From Nostoc sp. ATCC 53789 (GTDB taxonomy: Bacteria > Cyanobacteriota > Cyanobacteriia > Cyanobacteriales > Nostocaceae), in assembly GCF_009873495.1 (NCBI RefSeq), contig NZ_CP046703.1:6414501-6478500 (forward strand): DNA of 64,000 nt, written 5' to 3'. How positions within the stretch are numbered: the first letter of the stretch is position 1; every line of letters starts with the position of its first letter. The notes beneath the pieces were generated by a model, which saw only the letters and a list, made by a program, of their open reading frames with translations, ran no database searches and was not told the DNA's origin. The translations under genes were made by a program, and so were the position numbers. This document shows positions 50,867 through 60,917 of the stretch, piece after piece.

Positions 50867-53800
50867 ATGAAATCCCAAGCAAACAGTAAGCCTAAAATTT
50901 TGGTTGTCGATGATGAGCCAGACAACCTTGACTTGCTTTACCGCACCTTTTATCGCGACTATAAGGTGCTAAGGGCAACCTCTGGCCCTGCGGCCCTCGA
51001 TCTGCTGGCTCAAGAGGGAGAGGTCGCGGTGATCATCTCCGATCAGCGAATGCCGATGATGAGCGGTACAGAATTTTTGAGCCTGACAGCAACTCAATAT
51101 CCAGATATTATCCGAATTATTTTAACTGGCTACACCGATGTCGAAGACTTGGTGGAAGCAATCAACGCTGGTAAGGTCTTTAAATATGTCACCAAACCGT
51201 GGGAAGCTGAGGAACTTAAAGCTGTAGTACGCCAAGCTTTGGATACTCACAATGTCCTCAAAGCCCGCACCCGCGAACTTACACGCACACTCCGACAAGA
51301 GTCGCTGCTGAATACTGTCACAAATACGATTCGTAGTGCTTTAGACTACAGACAAATTTTGCAGGCGATTGTAGATACAGTGGGTCACATGTTGGAGGTG
51401 GATGTCTGTCTATTACGTCCCTTCCAAGATGAGCAGTTGACGGATAAAGGATTTATTTATCAGAAAGCTCTTGCAGAAGAAGCAGGGGAACATACACCAG
51501 CAGAGGTGCAAGCAGATAATTCTTCTGCCGTGTCCCTCTCCCCCTCTACCCCTCTGACTGTTTTGGCTCAGACGGTGTGGGAAACCCGCGAAGTCCAGGT
51601 GATTCACGATATAACCGATGATGAACGTATTCACGGTAATACTCCCGAACTGCGCCAACGTGGGGAAGCTTTTGCTGCGGCTAATATTTGTTCTAGTTTA
51701 GTTGTGCCATTGATTTGCCAACAAGAACTGATGGCAGTGCTGGCACTACACCAGTGTTCTGTGCCCCGCTTCTGGGGAGAGGATGAGGTGCAGCTAGTGT
51801 TGATGGTAGCGGATCAGGCAGCCTTAGCTTTGTCTCAAGCTTATGCTTACGAACAAGTACGTGCCCTTGCCAAGCGAGAGAGTTTAATTAATACGATTAC
51901 TAGCGCGATTCGCTCTAGTCTAGACCCCCAAGATATCTTTGCGGCTATTACTCAACAACTTGGACAAGCCTTACAAGTCGATGGTTGCGTCCTCTCTTTG
52001 TGGACAGAAGAAGATGAGTTTGTCGAGTGTGTTGCCTTGTATGATAGTTTTCAACATTTGGAAAGTTTACGTAGGCACAGCTCGCCACAGGCATCGCCAA
52101 CCCAAGACAATAACCATCTATCAGCCCAGAGATTACCCTATTCTCAATCATCTATACAAGAGAATCCCATTCTCCAACAAATGCTACAGACACATGAACC
52201 TGTGGTAATTGGGAATGTGAGTCATTCTCCCTCAGATATACAGGGTTTTAATTTGCCGTTAAAAATGCCAGCGCGATCGCTAATGTTTGTACCATTATTG
52301 GCTGATGGTAAATGTATTGGTAGTATTACTTTGCATGAAGGTAAAAAAGTACGCCAGTGGCTGCCATCTGATATCGATTTAGCGAAAGCAGTAGCAGCCC
52401 AAGCAGCGATCGCTGTGCAACAATCACACCTGTATCAAAAAACTCGCCAACAAGCTGAACGCTTACTGGAGCTAGATAAACAAAAAACCGAATTTTTCCA
52501 AAATATCTCCCATGAGTTCCGCACACCGATCACCTTGATTCAAGGGCCTTTAGAGTCGGCGGTGGCGGCTGGTGAAGGATTATCTTACTCCCAAAGTGCG
52601 ATCGCCCTGCGTAACTCCCGGCGCTTGCTACGATTAGTAAATCAACTCCTGGATTTACAACGCCTAGATGCGGGGAGAATGCAGCCTAGTTTCCATCCCT
52701 GCGATTTAGTCGAATTTGTCAGCCAAATTGTGGAATCTTTTCGTCCCTACTGTGAGAAGAAGAGACTGCATCTCGCCACCCAGTTAAATGAATGTTCTCC
52801 GGTGTACTTGGACATGGAAAAATTCGACAAGGTGGTTTATAACCTTTTGTCAAATGCCATGAAGTTTACCCCCGAAGGTGGCACGATCAGCGTCAGACTA
52901 AAATCTGAACAAGATCGTTGCATATTACAAGTACAAGATACGGGAATTGGCATTGTTAAAGAACAAATTCCCCACCTATTTGAGCGCTTCCGCCAAGCTG
53001 AAGGTTCAGCAAACCGTTCCTATGAAGGCAGTGGTTTGGGTTTAGCCTTAGTTAAAGAATTGGTAGAATTGCATGGTGGCCACGTTACTGTGGAATCAGT
53101 TTACGGCCAAGGTACTACATTTAGTTTATGGCTTGTGACTGGAAATGCTCATTTACCTGTACAGCAAGTACTAGAAACCCCTGCCGAAGTGAACACAAGC
53201 CGCGCTAGCGTAGAATTGGCTGATTTAGAACTGGTAGAGTCAACAACAGACAATATTGAAGATATTACAATAAACTTCTCTCCTAATATTGATACTCAAG
53301 ACTCAGCACTTAAGACTCAGCACTCAATTTTAGTTGTAGATGACAACCCGGATTTGCGAACTTATGTATCTGAAATTTTCCGCCGTAATGGTTATCATGT
53401 ATGCACAGCCCGTAACGGTTATGAAGGGCACAGTGTAGCTAAGGAAATTATACCCAGCTTGATTGTGACTGACTTAATGATGCCTTTGGTGAGCGGACTT
53501 GAGATGATTCAGATGATCCGCAATGAGGAAAAGCTGAAAGGAACGCCCATCATTCTACTGACAGCGAAAGTTGACGAAGAAACCCGCATCGAAGGTACAG
53601 AACATGGGGCGGATGCTTATTTAGCAAAACCATTCAACGATCGGGAACTTTTGGCGGAAGTTCGGAATCTTTTAGCATTAAAAGAAAATGAACGACGAAT
53701 TGTGGAGTTAAATACTTATCTAACAGAATCAGTATTAAAGCGCTTTTTACCGGCTGTATTGGTGCAAAAAGCCGCAACCGGAGATTTAACATTAGATTTG

Positions 53801-54400
53801 CGCCCAGAACCACGCTTAATTACAGTTTTGTTTAGTGACATCGTGGGTTTTACACAGCTATCAAATACTCTCAGATCCCGACGAGTCGCAGAATTACTAA
53901 ATGAATATTTAGAAGCTATGACCAAGGTTGTATTTGGTAATGGCGGCACTGTAGATAAATTTATGGGAGATGCTATTTTAGCTTTATATGGAGCGCCGGA
54001 AGAACTAACCCCCAATGAACAGGTACGTCGTGCCATCAATACAGCAAGAGCAATGCACCGCTCACTGGCTGACTTGAACCAGCGCTGGCGAGAGCAAGGT
54101 GTATTCGATGGTGACAGACTTACTAGCGTACAGTTTCGGTGTGGTATTCATCAAGGTACGGCTGTTGTGGGGATGTTTGGTAGTGCTGAACGTGCGGACT
54201 ATACTGCTATTGGCCCAAGTGTGAATATTGCTGCCAGGTTGCAAGCTGCCGCTCTTCCCGGTACTATCTTGGTTTCTGCTGCCGTGGCAGATTATTTGCA
54301 GGAAGAAGAAATTACTAAAGGTAGTCCACTAGAACTTAAAGGAGTAGATGAAACAGTTTTGACCTTTGCTGTTACACCAGAGGTAATGGTTAATCGCTAA
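50867..54400 (+). CDS. cyaC: Hybrid sensor kinase-adenylate cyclase CyaC
   Basis: A 1177-residue multidomain enzyme. Order: receiver 1 (about 10-125, VVDDEPDNLD...ISDQRMPMM), GAF (about 155-325), GAF (about 340-525), histidine kinase H-box ISHEFRTP with His near 548, N-box LLSNAMKFTPEG, DTGIGI and GSGLGLALVKELVELHGG (650-770), receiver 2 (about 820-935, VVDDNPDLRTY, TDLMMP), then a class III nucleotide cyclase (about 975-1165; FSDIVGFTQLS metal site, DKFMGDAILALYG, GIHQGTAVVGMFG). The layout matches CyaC of Anabaena and Arthrospira, whose cyclase is controlled by phosphorelay. It should make cyclic AMP in response to a cytosolic signal. A TonB-like gene follows 68 bp later. Confidence 0.94.
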   Translation: MKSQANSKPKILVVDDEPDNLDLLYRTFYRDYKVLRATSGPAALDLLAQEGEVAVIISDQRMPMMSGTEFLSLTATQYPDIIRIILTGYTDVEDLVEAINAGKVFKYVTKPWEAEELKAVVRQALDTHNVLKARTRELTRTLRQESLLNTVTNTIRSALDYRQILQAIVDTVGHMLEVDVCLLRPFQDEQLTDKGFIYQKALAEEAGEHTPAEVQADNSSAVSLSPSTPLTVLAQTVWETREVQVIHDITDDERIHGNTPELRQRGEAFAAANICSSLVVPLICQQELMAVLALHQCSVPRFWGEDEVQLVLMVADQAALALSQAYAYEQVRALAKRESLINTITSAIRSSLDPQDIFAAITQQLGQALQVDGCVLSLWTEEDEFVECVALYDSFQHLESLRRHSSPQASPTQDNNHLSAQRLPYSQSSIQENPILQQMLQTHEPVVIGNVSHSPSDIQGFNLPLKMPARSLMFVPLLADGKCIGSITLHEGKKVRQWLPSDIDLAKAVAAQAAIAVQQSHLYQKTRQQAERLLELDKQKTEFFQNISHEFRTPITLIQGPLESAVAAGEGLSYSQSAIALRNSRRLLRLVNQLLDLQRLDAGRMQPSFHPCDLVEFVSQIVESFRPYCEKKRLHLATQLNECSPVYLDMEKFDKVVYNLLSNAMKFTPEGGTISVRLKSEQDRCILQVQDTGIGIVKEQIPHLFERFRQAEGSANRSYEGSGLGLALVKELVELHGGHVTVESVYGQGTTFSLWLVTGNAHLPVQQVLETPAEVNTSRASVELADLELVESTTDNIEDITINFSPNIDTQDSALKTQHSILVVDDNPDLRTYVSEIFRRNGYHVCTARNGYEGHSVAKEIIPSLIVTDLMMPLVSGLEMIQMIRNEEKLKGTPIILLTAKVDEETRIEGTEHGADAYLAKPFNDRELLAEVRNLLALKENERRIVELNTYLTESVLKRFLPAVLVQKAATGDLTLDLRPEPRLITVLFSDIVGFTQLSNTLRSRRVAELLNEYLEAMTKVVFGNGGTVDKFMGDAILALYGAPEELTPNEQVRRAINTARAMHRSLADLNQRWREQGVFDGDRLTSVQFRCGIHQGTAVVGMFGSAERADYTAIGPSVNIAARLQAAALPGTILVSAAVADYLQEEEITKGSPLELKGVDETVLTFAVTPEVMVNR

Positions 54401-54468
54401 AATTTAGACTGGTATTTTAAAGCATTAGCAATGAGTAAGAGTGCCTAATCATATCCAGTTTATATAAT

Positions 54469-55671
54469 ATGACACCATCGGTTGCAGACAAAACCCCAAT
54501 TTCAACCAAAGTCTGGAGGCGACACACCGATCCACCAGCTTTGTGGATTTCTGTCGTTATAGGTTCAGTCTCTCTGCACTTGCTGGCGTTCTGGCTGATG
54601 CGCTCATCTAATGCCTTTAGTCTGTGGTTTCCTCAGCAAATTCAATCTGCTGTTCCCATTGAATTGATAGATATTGCTCCTCAATCAAAATCAACAGTCA
54701 AAAGAGTTTCGCCAAAGCCAGCATCCATAACTCAAAAGTCTGTACCAGCACCAGCAAAAACAGCAAGAAATACGCCCAAAAATCAAGATTTTGTTGGCGC
54801 AATAAATCCTGCTGATAATCTTCAGCAAAAGAGTCGAATTTACCCCTCTCAACCTAATAGACAACAGAGAGTTTCTACATCTACATCGAAAGCGATAGCT
54901 ACGCCAAAACCGATAGCTACGCCAAAACCGACAGTTACACTGAAAGCGATAGCCACGCCAAAACCGACAGTTACACCGAAAGCGATAGCCACGCCAAAAC
55001 CGACAGTTACGCCGAAAGCGATAGCCACGCCAAAACCGACAGCCACACCGACATCTACAATTCCAGTCGGCAATCTACCTTGGAACCGCCGTCAAGAAAT
55101 CAAACTGGGAAAGGGAACGGCACTACCAACAGGTATTCCATCAACTCCACCAGTTTCAGAAGCTGAAAATATAAAAACTCCACCGACTTCGACTAGAGAA
55201 ACTCCAACCACTCCTACTAGGGAAACTCCACCGACTTCAACTAGGGAAACTCCACCAACTCCTACTGGGGGAGCATCGGTAGCAATAGTAGCCCCTTTGC
55301 TCAGAGATGAAATGATTAAGTTCATACAAACAAGAGGATTTCGACAAGATGCTCTACCCGACGTTATCGCTTCATACACGGGAAGCAACACAAAACAACT
55401 AGACTCAAGTTTTCTACCTGGCGATTCCGAAGTTAAGCCAGCACAAATGCTTGTTAGTTTAATAATTGATCGCAATGGCAACTTTCAACAGGCTGTACTT
55501 CTAGAAATAGAACCTGCAATACTACAAAGTCAAAAAAGCACATACGAACGAGTTCTCAATGATGTTTTCAAGACAGAAAACTTTCTTGCCGCTCATAACA
55601 ACGATGGCACAAAACCAGATTTGAGCAATTTGTTTGTACGAATCAAAATCCAGCCTGCTAATTCCAATTAG
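54469..55671 (+). CDS. TonB-like proline-rich membrane protein
   Basis: A 400-residue protein with TonB-like architecture: a single membrane helix (WISVVIGSVSLHLLAFWLM, about 26-45), a long periplasmic proline/lysine/threonine spacer and a C-terminal domain of about 120 residues (LLRDEMIKFIQTRGFRQDALP...VSLIIDRNGNFQQAVLLEIEP). The spacer has 12-residue repeats (KAIATPKPTVTP) at 54889-55053 and 8-residue repeats (TPPTSTRE) at 55177-55270. The C terminus is not a clear TonB_C match, so energy transduction is only suggested. It lies 68 bp after cyaC and may share its transcript. Confidence 0.7.
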   Translation: MTPSVADKTPISTKVWRRHTDPPALWISVVIGSVSLHLLAFWLMRSSNAFSLWFPQQIQSAVPIELIDIAPQSKSTVKRVSPKPASITQKSVPAPAKTARNTPKNQDFVGAINPADNLQQKSRIYPSQPNRQQRVSTSTSKAIATPKPIATPKPTVTLKAIATPKPTVTPKAIATPKPTVTPKAIATPKPTATPTSTIPVGNLPWNRRQEIKLGKGTALPTGIPSTPPVSEAENIKTPPTSTRETPTTPTRETPPTSTRETPPTPTGGASVAIVAPLLRDEMIKFIQTRGFRQDALPDVIASYTGSNTKQLDSSFLPGDSEVKPAQMLVSLIIDRNGNFQQAVLLEIEPAILQSQKSTYERVLNDVFKTENFLAAHNNDGTKPDLSNLFVRIKIQPANSN

Positions 55672-55682
55672 ACGCTTGAATT

Positions 55683-55718
55683 TTTCCAACAACTGTGTTA
55701 TATATATAAAGTTGGAAA
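55683..55718 (+). terminator. Hairpin between the TonB-like gene and tRNA-Gly
   Basis: A perfect 8-bp stem (TTTCCAAC / GTTGGAAA) followed by TTTG. It starts 12 bp after the TonB-like stop and ends just ahead of the tRNA, so it may terminate the former. Confidence 0.5.
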
Positions 55719-55721
55719 TTT

Positions 55722-55792
55722 GCGGGCGTAGTTTAGTGGTAAAACTATAGCCTTCCAAGCTATTAATGCGGGTTCGATTCCCGCCGCCCGCT
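55722..55792 (+). tRNA. tRNA-Gly (UCC)
   Basis: A full cloverleaf of 71 nt: acceptor GCGGGCG / CGCCCGC, D arm around TTTAGTGGTAAAA, anticodon stem TATAG/CTATT-side with loop CTTCCAA (anticodon TCC), T arm GCGGG-TTCGATT-CCCGC, discriminator T. CCA is not encoded. This is a normal tRNA, unlike the tRNA-like Y RNAs at 25.8-28.0 kb. Confidence 0.95.
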
Positions 55793-55865
55793 TAGAAAAA
55801 ACTTTAAAATCAGCTAGTGCAGCACGGTGTAAATACACCTACTATTTTCACTAAAAAATTTTGGA

Positions 55866-55883
55866 GTGGGTATCGTACCCCAC
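55866..55883 (+). terminator. Hairpin after tRNA-Gly
   Basis: GTGGGTA-TCG-TACCCCAC forms a 7-bp stem with one bulged C, 73 bp after the tRNA. The following sequence is not T-rich. The rest of the gap to pstB (55793-56083) holds nothing recognised. Confidence 0.35.
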
Positions 55884-56083
55884 CCAATTAATGCAAATCT
55901 TGTATTAAACAGCTTAATTGTTGCTTTTCTTGATCGAGAAACAGCCACAATCTATCAAGCTATGCCTGCTGCGGGCTATGCATACGCTAACTTTGGCGAA
56001 TAAACAATAAAACTAGAGGAATCTCGCACAGCTTTGATTTCCGAGTATCCCTCATTGCTCTAATATCAACAATGTGCAGTCAT

Positions 56084-56890
56084 TTATCCAAATCTACCGC
56101 TAACGTAATCTCTGGTATCTTGCTGCTGAGGATTGTTGAAAATTAGTTCTGTTGCGTCGTACTCTACCATGTAGCCGTTACGACCTCCTGACTCCGTAGT
56201 TTTAACATTAAAAAAGGCTGTCTTATCAGAAACCCGCGCTGCTTGCTGCATATTATGGGTGACAATAACGATGGTATATTGCTCTTTCAGCTGATGAATT
56301 AATTCTTCAACCCGCAAGGTGGAAATAGGGTCGAGAGCCGAGCAAGGTTCATCCATTAATATAATTTCAGGTTGGACTGCGATCGCACGAGCAATACATA
56401 ACCTTTGTTGTTGTCCACCCGATAAAGACGAGCCGCTTTGCCGCAGCTTATCTTTAACTTCATCCCACAAAGCCGCTTGTCGCAAACTCCGTTCTACTAA
56501 TTCATCCATGTTACCTTTGTAGCCGTTAATTTTGGCTCCAAAAGCAATATTCTCATAAATTGATTTGGGAAATGGGTTTGGTCTTTGAAACACCATCCCA
56601 ATTCTCCGACGTACTTCTACAGGATCAATGTCGGATGCATACAAGTTTTTATCGTAAAAAAGTATTTTACCTTCTGCCCGAAATGACTCAATCAAATCAT
56701 TGAGGCGGTTATAGCAACGCAACAATGTGCTTTTACCACAACCAGAAGGGCCGATAAAGGCTGTAACCTGATTTTTTGGTATATCTAACCAAATATTTTG
56801 CAAAGCTAAAAACTTGCCGTAGTAAACGTTGAGGTTTTCGGTGCGTAAAACAGTTTCAGTACCGTTGACTGTGCTAATATTAGTAGCCAT
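56084..56890 (-). CDS. pstB: Phosphate ABC transporter ATPase PstB
   Basis: The 268-residue ATPase of the high-affinity phosphate importer: Walker A GPSGCGKST (about 50), Q-loop region GMVFQRPNPFPKS typical of PstB, signature LSGGQQQRLCIARA, Walker B ILMDEPCSALDP, switch THNMQQAARVSD. Last gene of the pstS-pstC-pstA-pstB operon, 57 bp after pstA. Confidence 0.97.
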   Translation of the reverse strand: MATNISTVNGTETVLRTENLNVYYGKFLALQNIWLDIPKNQVTAFIGPSGCGKSTLLRCYNRLNDLIESFRAEGKILFYDKNLYASDIDPVEVRRRIGMVFQRPNPFPKSIYENIAFGAKINGYKGNMDELVERSLRQAALWDEVKDKLRQSGSSLSGGQQQRLCIARAIAVQPEIILMDEPCSALDPISTLRVEELIHQLKEQYTIVIVTHNMQQAARVSDKTAFFNVKTTESGGRNGYMVEYDATELIFNNPQQQDTRDYVSGRFG

Positions 56891-56947
56891 AAATTAAGTG
56901 AAGTATTAGTTTTAGCGATACAAATCCGCTATGTGTAAGCCGTTTCC

Positions 56948-57829
56948 CTAAGCTTTTTTGCGAGTAGCCCAGCGAGCAATGATACTTGTGATTAGAACCA
57001 TCAATACCAAAATCAAAGATGCCGCCCAAGCTAGTGATTGCCAATTTTTAAACGGAGAAATAGCATATTTGTAAACCAAAACAGCAAGGGAAGCTGTTGG
57101 TTGGAATAAGCCATCGGGCCAAAAATTGGAAAATAGCGCAGTAAATAGTAAAGGTGCGGTTTCTCCAGATGCTCTGGCGATCGCTAGCGTTGCCCCAGTT
57201 ACAATCGCAGGTAGAGCTGCTGGCAAAACTACTTGTGTTACTGTTTGAAAGTTAGTTGCCCCTAACCCTACAGATGCTTGTCGCAAATCTTGCGAGACTA
57301 ACTGCAAGGCTTCATCAGTGGTTCGGACAATAATTGGCAACATCAAAATTGCCAGTGCAAACCCTCCACCTAAAGCAGAGTATGATCCTAAGTTTAACTT
57401 TACTAGTGTCAAAACTACAATGCCATAGGCAAATACCCCAGCAATAATTGACGGGACTCCACTCAAGACGTTAGCTGCAAAACGTACCCATCTCGCTACT
57501 TGCGCCGAACTAAATTCTGTGATATATATTGCCGCTAAAACACCAAATGGGATACTAATCAGGGCAGCAATTCCTACCATTAATAGTGTTCCCAAGATGG
57601 CATTACCAAAGCCTCCTCCCTGTTGTAAAGCTTTGGGTGGCAGTTCAAAAAAGAGGCTGGGACTCAAACTGCTAAAGCCTTGAATAATGACGTAAGAAAG
57701 TACTGCTAGCAAAGGCACAAGTGCCAATATCCCACAGATAAATGCAACTACTGTCATTACTGTATTAAACAGTGTCCTTTGAGACATAGGAGCGCGAGTT
57801 AGACTGCGCTCTGGAAAACTAGAAGTCAT
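56948..57829 (-). CDS. pstA: Phosphate ABC transporter permease PstA
   Basis: A 293-residue inner-membrane permease with six predicted helices, including VVAFICGILALVPLLAVLSYVII. The EAA-type cytoplasmic loop (LQLVSQDLRQASVGLGATNFQTV) contacts PstB. The stretch GGFGNAILGTLLMVGIAALISIPFGVLAAIY is PstA-typical. It lies 19 bp after pstC. Confidence 0.96.
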   Translation of the reverse strand: MTSSFPERSLTRAPMSQRTLFNTVMTVVAFICGILALVPLLAVLSYVIIQGFSSLSPSLFFELPPKALQQGGGFGNAILGTLLMVGIAALISIPFGVLAAIYITEFSSAQVARWVRFAANVLSGVPSIIAGVFAYGIVVLTLVKLNLGSYSALGGGFALAILMLPIIVRTTDEALQLVSQDLRQASVGLGATNFQTVTQVVLPAALPAIVTGATLAIARASGETAPLLFTALFSNFWPDGLFQPTASLAVLVYKYAISPFKNWQSLAWAASLILVLMVLITSIIARWATRKKA

Positions 57830-57848
57830 AATTCAACCCAAAACTAAG

Positions 57849-58799
57849 CTACAGTCGCTTGACTCTCAGAACGATAAACTCGGCCATGATATTAACTACC
57901 AAGGTCAAGAAGAATAGAACTAAAGCAGCGTACATTAAAGCCGAAACTTGCAAACCACTAGCTTCGGAAAATTGATTCGCCAGTAGAGAAGAAATTGTAT
58001 TGCCTGGTGCTAACAGGGAGATACTAATGTTGTTGGAATTACCAATCAACATTGTTACAGCCATTGTTTCTCCCATTGCCCGACCGAGTGCCAACATCAC
58101 AGCGCTAACTATCCCCGAAAAGGCTGCTGGAATAAGTATTTGTAATATAGTTTCCCATCGGGTTGCTCCTAGTCCTACGGCGGCTTGGCGCAAACTGGGG
58201 GGTATAGAAATCAAGGCATCACGCGATAGGGCTGTGATGATGGGCAAAGTCATAATTGCTAATATGACTCCCGCCGGTAACATTCCTGGCCCTGTAGGGG
58301 GGGTGCTAAAAAATGGTATCCAGCCAAAGTAACTATTGAGCCATTTTCCCAAGTTAGTTAAGATAGGCACTAAAACAAAAATACCCCACACGCCATAAAC
58401 AACGCTGGGAATAGCTGCAAGCAGTTCTACTGCAAAAACCAGTACCAACTTCACTTTTGCGGGTAAAAAATCCTCGCTTAGTACAATAGCAGTACCTACT
58501 CCAATCGGTACAGCTATCAGTAAACCGATAAAAGAACTCAAGAGAGTTCCATAAATTTGAGGTAGCACCCCGTAGCTATCATTAACTGGGTTCCAAGTGG
58601 TGTTAGCTAAAAAGCTAGCACCAAACTTTTGGATGGCAGGCCAAGAAGCAATTGCGACCTGTAAGCCGATCCATAATAAAGTGGCAGCAACCCCAAAGGC
58701 AAAAATTTTAGTTAGCCAGATAAAACCGCGATCTAGGGATTTTTCTACATCAGAGCGATTTTTTGTCGCTGATGAAAGATTTTGAGAATTTGTAGTCAT
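57849..58799 (-). CDS. pstC: Phosphate ABC transporter permease PstC
   Basis: The 316-residue partner permease: VPIGVGTAIVLSEDFLP, LAAIPSVVYGVWGIFVLVP, EAA loop ISIPPSLRQAAVGLGATRWETI, and LGRAMGETMAVTMLIG, all characteristic of PstC. Six membrane helices are predicted. It follows pstS by about 140 bp. Confidence 0.97.
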   Translation of the reverse strand: MTTNSQNLSSATKNRSDVEKSLDRGFIWLTKIFAFGVAATLLWIGLQVAIASWPAIQKFGASFLANTTWNPVNDSYGVLPQIYGTLLSSFIGLLIAVPIGVGTAIVLSEDFLPAKVKLVLVFAVELLAAIPSVVYGVWGIFVLVPILTNLGKWLNSYFGWIPFFSTPPTGPGMLPAGVILAIMTLPIITALSRDALISIPPSLRQAAVGLGATRWETILQILIPAAFSGIVSAVMLALGRAMGETMAVTMLIGNSNNISISLLAPGNTISSLLANQFSEASGLQVSALMYAALVLFFLTLVVNIMAEFIVLRVKRL

Positions 58800-58942
58800 G
58801 ACTACCGACTTTCACAATTAAATCAGAGGAAGATATGGGAGGCAACCATCTAAACAAAATTGTTGCCTCATCGTCTTTTAAAACTAGTTTAATAACCAGC
58901 TTAAAAATTATTGTCTAGCAATGCCTCATGCCTTCACTGTAG

Positions 58943-60124
58943 CTACTTGCTAGCGCTAGTCCCACTACCAACAGCGATTTTATAGTCTGGACTAATTTGA
59001 TCAGCAGCCGCAGCCACCTTTGCGATCACGTTTTGGGGTAGAGGAACATATCCTAATGTTGTAGCCTGTTTTTGTCCCTCAGTTAAAGCGTATTCGATCG
59101 CAGCTTCAACTGCCTTAGCTTTTGCCGCATTGGGATATTTCTTGTAAGCCAAAATCCAGGTGTAAGTGACGATGGGATAGGAATCGGCCCCTTCTGGATC
59201 AGAAATGAAGACGCGGAGATCAGGCGGTAGAGTTACTGATGCCAGAGTTTTAGAGGCTGACTCCTCAGTAGGTACAATAAACTTACTACTTTTGTTTTCC
59301 AAAGCAGCAAACTTAAGACTATTTTGTTTGGCATAGCCGTATTCTACATAACCAATAGAACCTTGTGTTTGTTGGATTTGGGCGGTAACACCCTCATTCC
59401 CTTTAGCACCAACTCCGCTAGGCCAGTTGACAGTTTTGCCTTCACCAACTTTAGTCTTCCACTCCGGGCTAATAGCGCTGAGGTGTTTTGTAAACACACC
59501 TGTTGTTCCGCTACCATCTGAACGATAAACTACTGTGATTTTCTCTTTAGGAAGCTTTGCACCTGGGTTAGCCTTGGCAATTTGGGGATCATCCCAAGAA
59601 GTTATTTTGCCCAGTAGAATATCAGCGTAAACGGCTCGTGGTAGTTTAAGTTCTGCAACATCTGGCAAGTTGTAAGCTAGCACGATGCTACCAGCAGTGA
59701 CAGGCAGTAAAATAACGCCCCTATCCGCTGGCACCTTCTGGATTTCTTCATCCTTCATGGCAACATCACTGGCACCAAAGTCTACAGTCCCTTTGATAAA
59801 TTGCTCAACTCCGGCACCGCTACCAACTGAGGCATAGTCAACTTGCAGATTTGGATACTTTTTGTTTAGATCAGTAAACCATGTATCATATAGTGGTGCT
59901 GGAAAAGACGCACCAGCCCCGCTTAACTTGAGATTTCCACCTAAATCTAATTTGGTTGTACTGGAGGCAGTCGTATCTGTAGCAGTGCCAGAAGGAGTAT
60001 CCTTTGTGGCTGTATTCTCTGGGTTTTGCTGTCCGCCACATGCAGCTAGGCTGATTGTCAGTGCTAACACTGAAACTGAAGCTGTGAGGCGATGAATTTT
60101 TGTTACACGAAAAGGTGATGGCAT
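58943..60124 (-). CDS. pstS: Phosphate-binding lipoprotein PstS
   Basis: The periplasmic phosphate receptor, about 393 residues. From ATG 60124 it has a lipoprotein signal (VSVLALTISLAACGG, lipobox LAAC) and a Thr/Ser-rich linker, then the PstS fold: LSGAGASFPAPLYDTW, YASVGSGAGVEQFI, DFGASDVAM, VYRSDGSGTTGVFTKHL, the residues that cage phosphate. A TTG at 60133 is a less likely start. It is the first gene of the pst operon, preceded by a Pho box at 60181-60210. Confidence 0.96.
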   Translation of the reverse strand: MPSPFRVTKIHRLTASVSVLALTISLAACGGQQNPENTATKDTPSGTATDTTASSTTKLDLGGNLKLSGAGASFPAPLYDTWFTDLNKKYPNLQVDYASVGSGAGVEQFIKGTVDFGASDVAMKDEEIQKVPADRGVILLPVTAGSIVLAYNLPDVAELKLPRAVYADILLGKITSWDDPQIAKANPGAKLPKEKITVVYRSDGSGTTGVFTKHLSAISPEWKTKVGEGKTVNWPSGVGAKGNEGVTAQIQQTQGSIGYVEYGYAKQNSLKFAALENKSSKFIVPTEESASKTLASVTLPPDLRVFISDPEGADSYPIVTYTWILAYKKYPNAAKAKAVEAAIEYALTEGQKQATTLGYVPLPQNVIAKVAAAADQISPDYKIAVGSGTSASK

Positions 60125-60180
60125 CGCTATCAATGTTTGGGTAACTTTTCAGGTGAGCGCCTCTAAGAATACCCCTAAAG

Positions 60181-60210
60181 GATTAAGCTAAAGGTAAAGG
60201 ATAGGTTAAC
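60181..60210 (-). promoter_or_regulatory. Pho box (PhoB/SphR-type operator) before pstS
   Basis: On the minus strand GTTAACCT-ATC-CTTTACCT-TTA-GCTTAATC gives three 8-bp repeats with exact 3-bp spacers, the cyanobacterial Pho box pattern (YTTAACCW). The first repeat is near consensus and the third is degenerate. It lies 56 bp upstream of the pstS ATG. This implies induction of the operon by phosphate starvation. Confidence 0.88.
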
Positions 60211-60917
60211 AAAGCAAAAAAAGCTTGTTTTTTTTTGATGAAGAACAAACACTCGTTTTTACTTTTGCTTGATAAAATTTATACTGCTGCTTTAGTTACA
60301 CGTTATAAATAGTACCATAGTAATTTGGTTACATAAATATTGGCAATTGGCAAAACTTGATTGATAGCGTCACTTTTTGGTCAAATGATAAAAAATCTAT
60401 AAAAAAATGACAAATTGTGTTATTATCTAAAGCTTAATAAATTTTAGAATTTTGTGAAAGTTATTGCTGCTTATAGGTCTAAGCAGACTTAAAGTCATAA
60501 CTAAACAATCTAAGTTTAGACAGTGAACTAATTTTAGATAAAGCAGAAGGAAAACTATAAATTGCCTATTTTATGGAGAGTCTGCGGAGAGATCGCTAAA
60601 AAAAGTGAATTAAAGAACTATCTTTAACAATTTGTAGCATAAATTGGCTCTGAATCTAAAAACTTAGTTTAAATACTAAATTTTGCTAACTTTACCACGT
60701 ATTAGGTCAAATACCAGAATCAGACTACGCTTCAGTCAATAAAATTACAGCTATAGACACCTAAGTCATAATTAGTAGAACTGAAAAGTTACATACCAAA
60801 AAGGCAAAAAAAAATATGCTAATTCTTAGAGGTGTCAGCACAAATTTCATTTTAATACTAATGAACATCCTAGTTGCTGTTGGTTTTCCCTTTTGCCTTT
60901 TCCTGGTTGCCTGATAA
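60211..60917. other. AT-rich gap between divergent pst operon and bioY
   Basis: 700 bp, very AT-rich. Apart from the Pho box at its left edge nothing was recognised: no gene, array or RNA. The poly-A stretch at 60800-60816 and a hydrophobic-looking frame just before bioY are not called. Confidence 0.4.
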
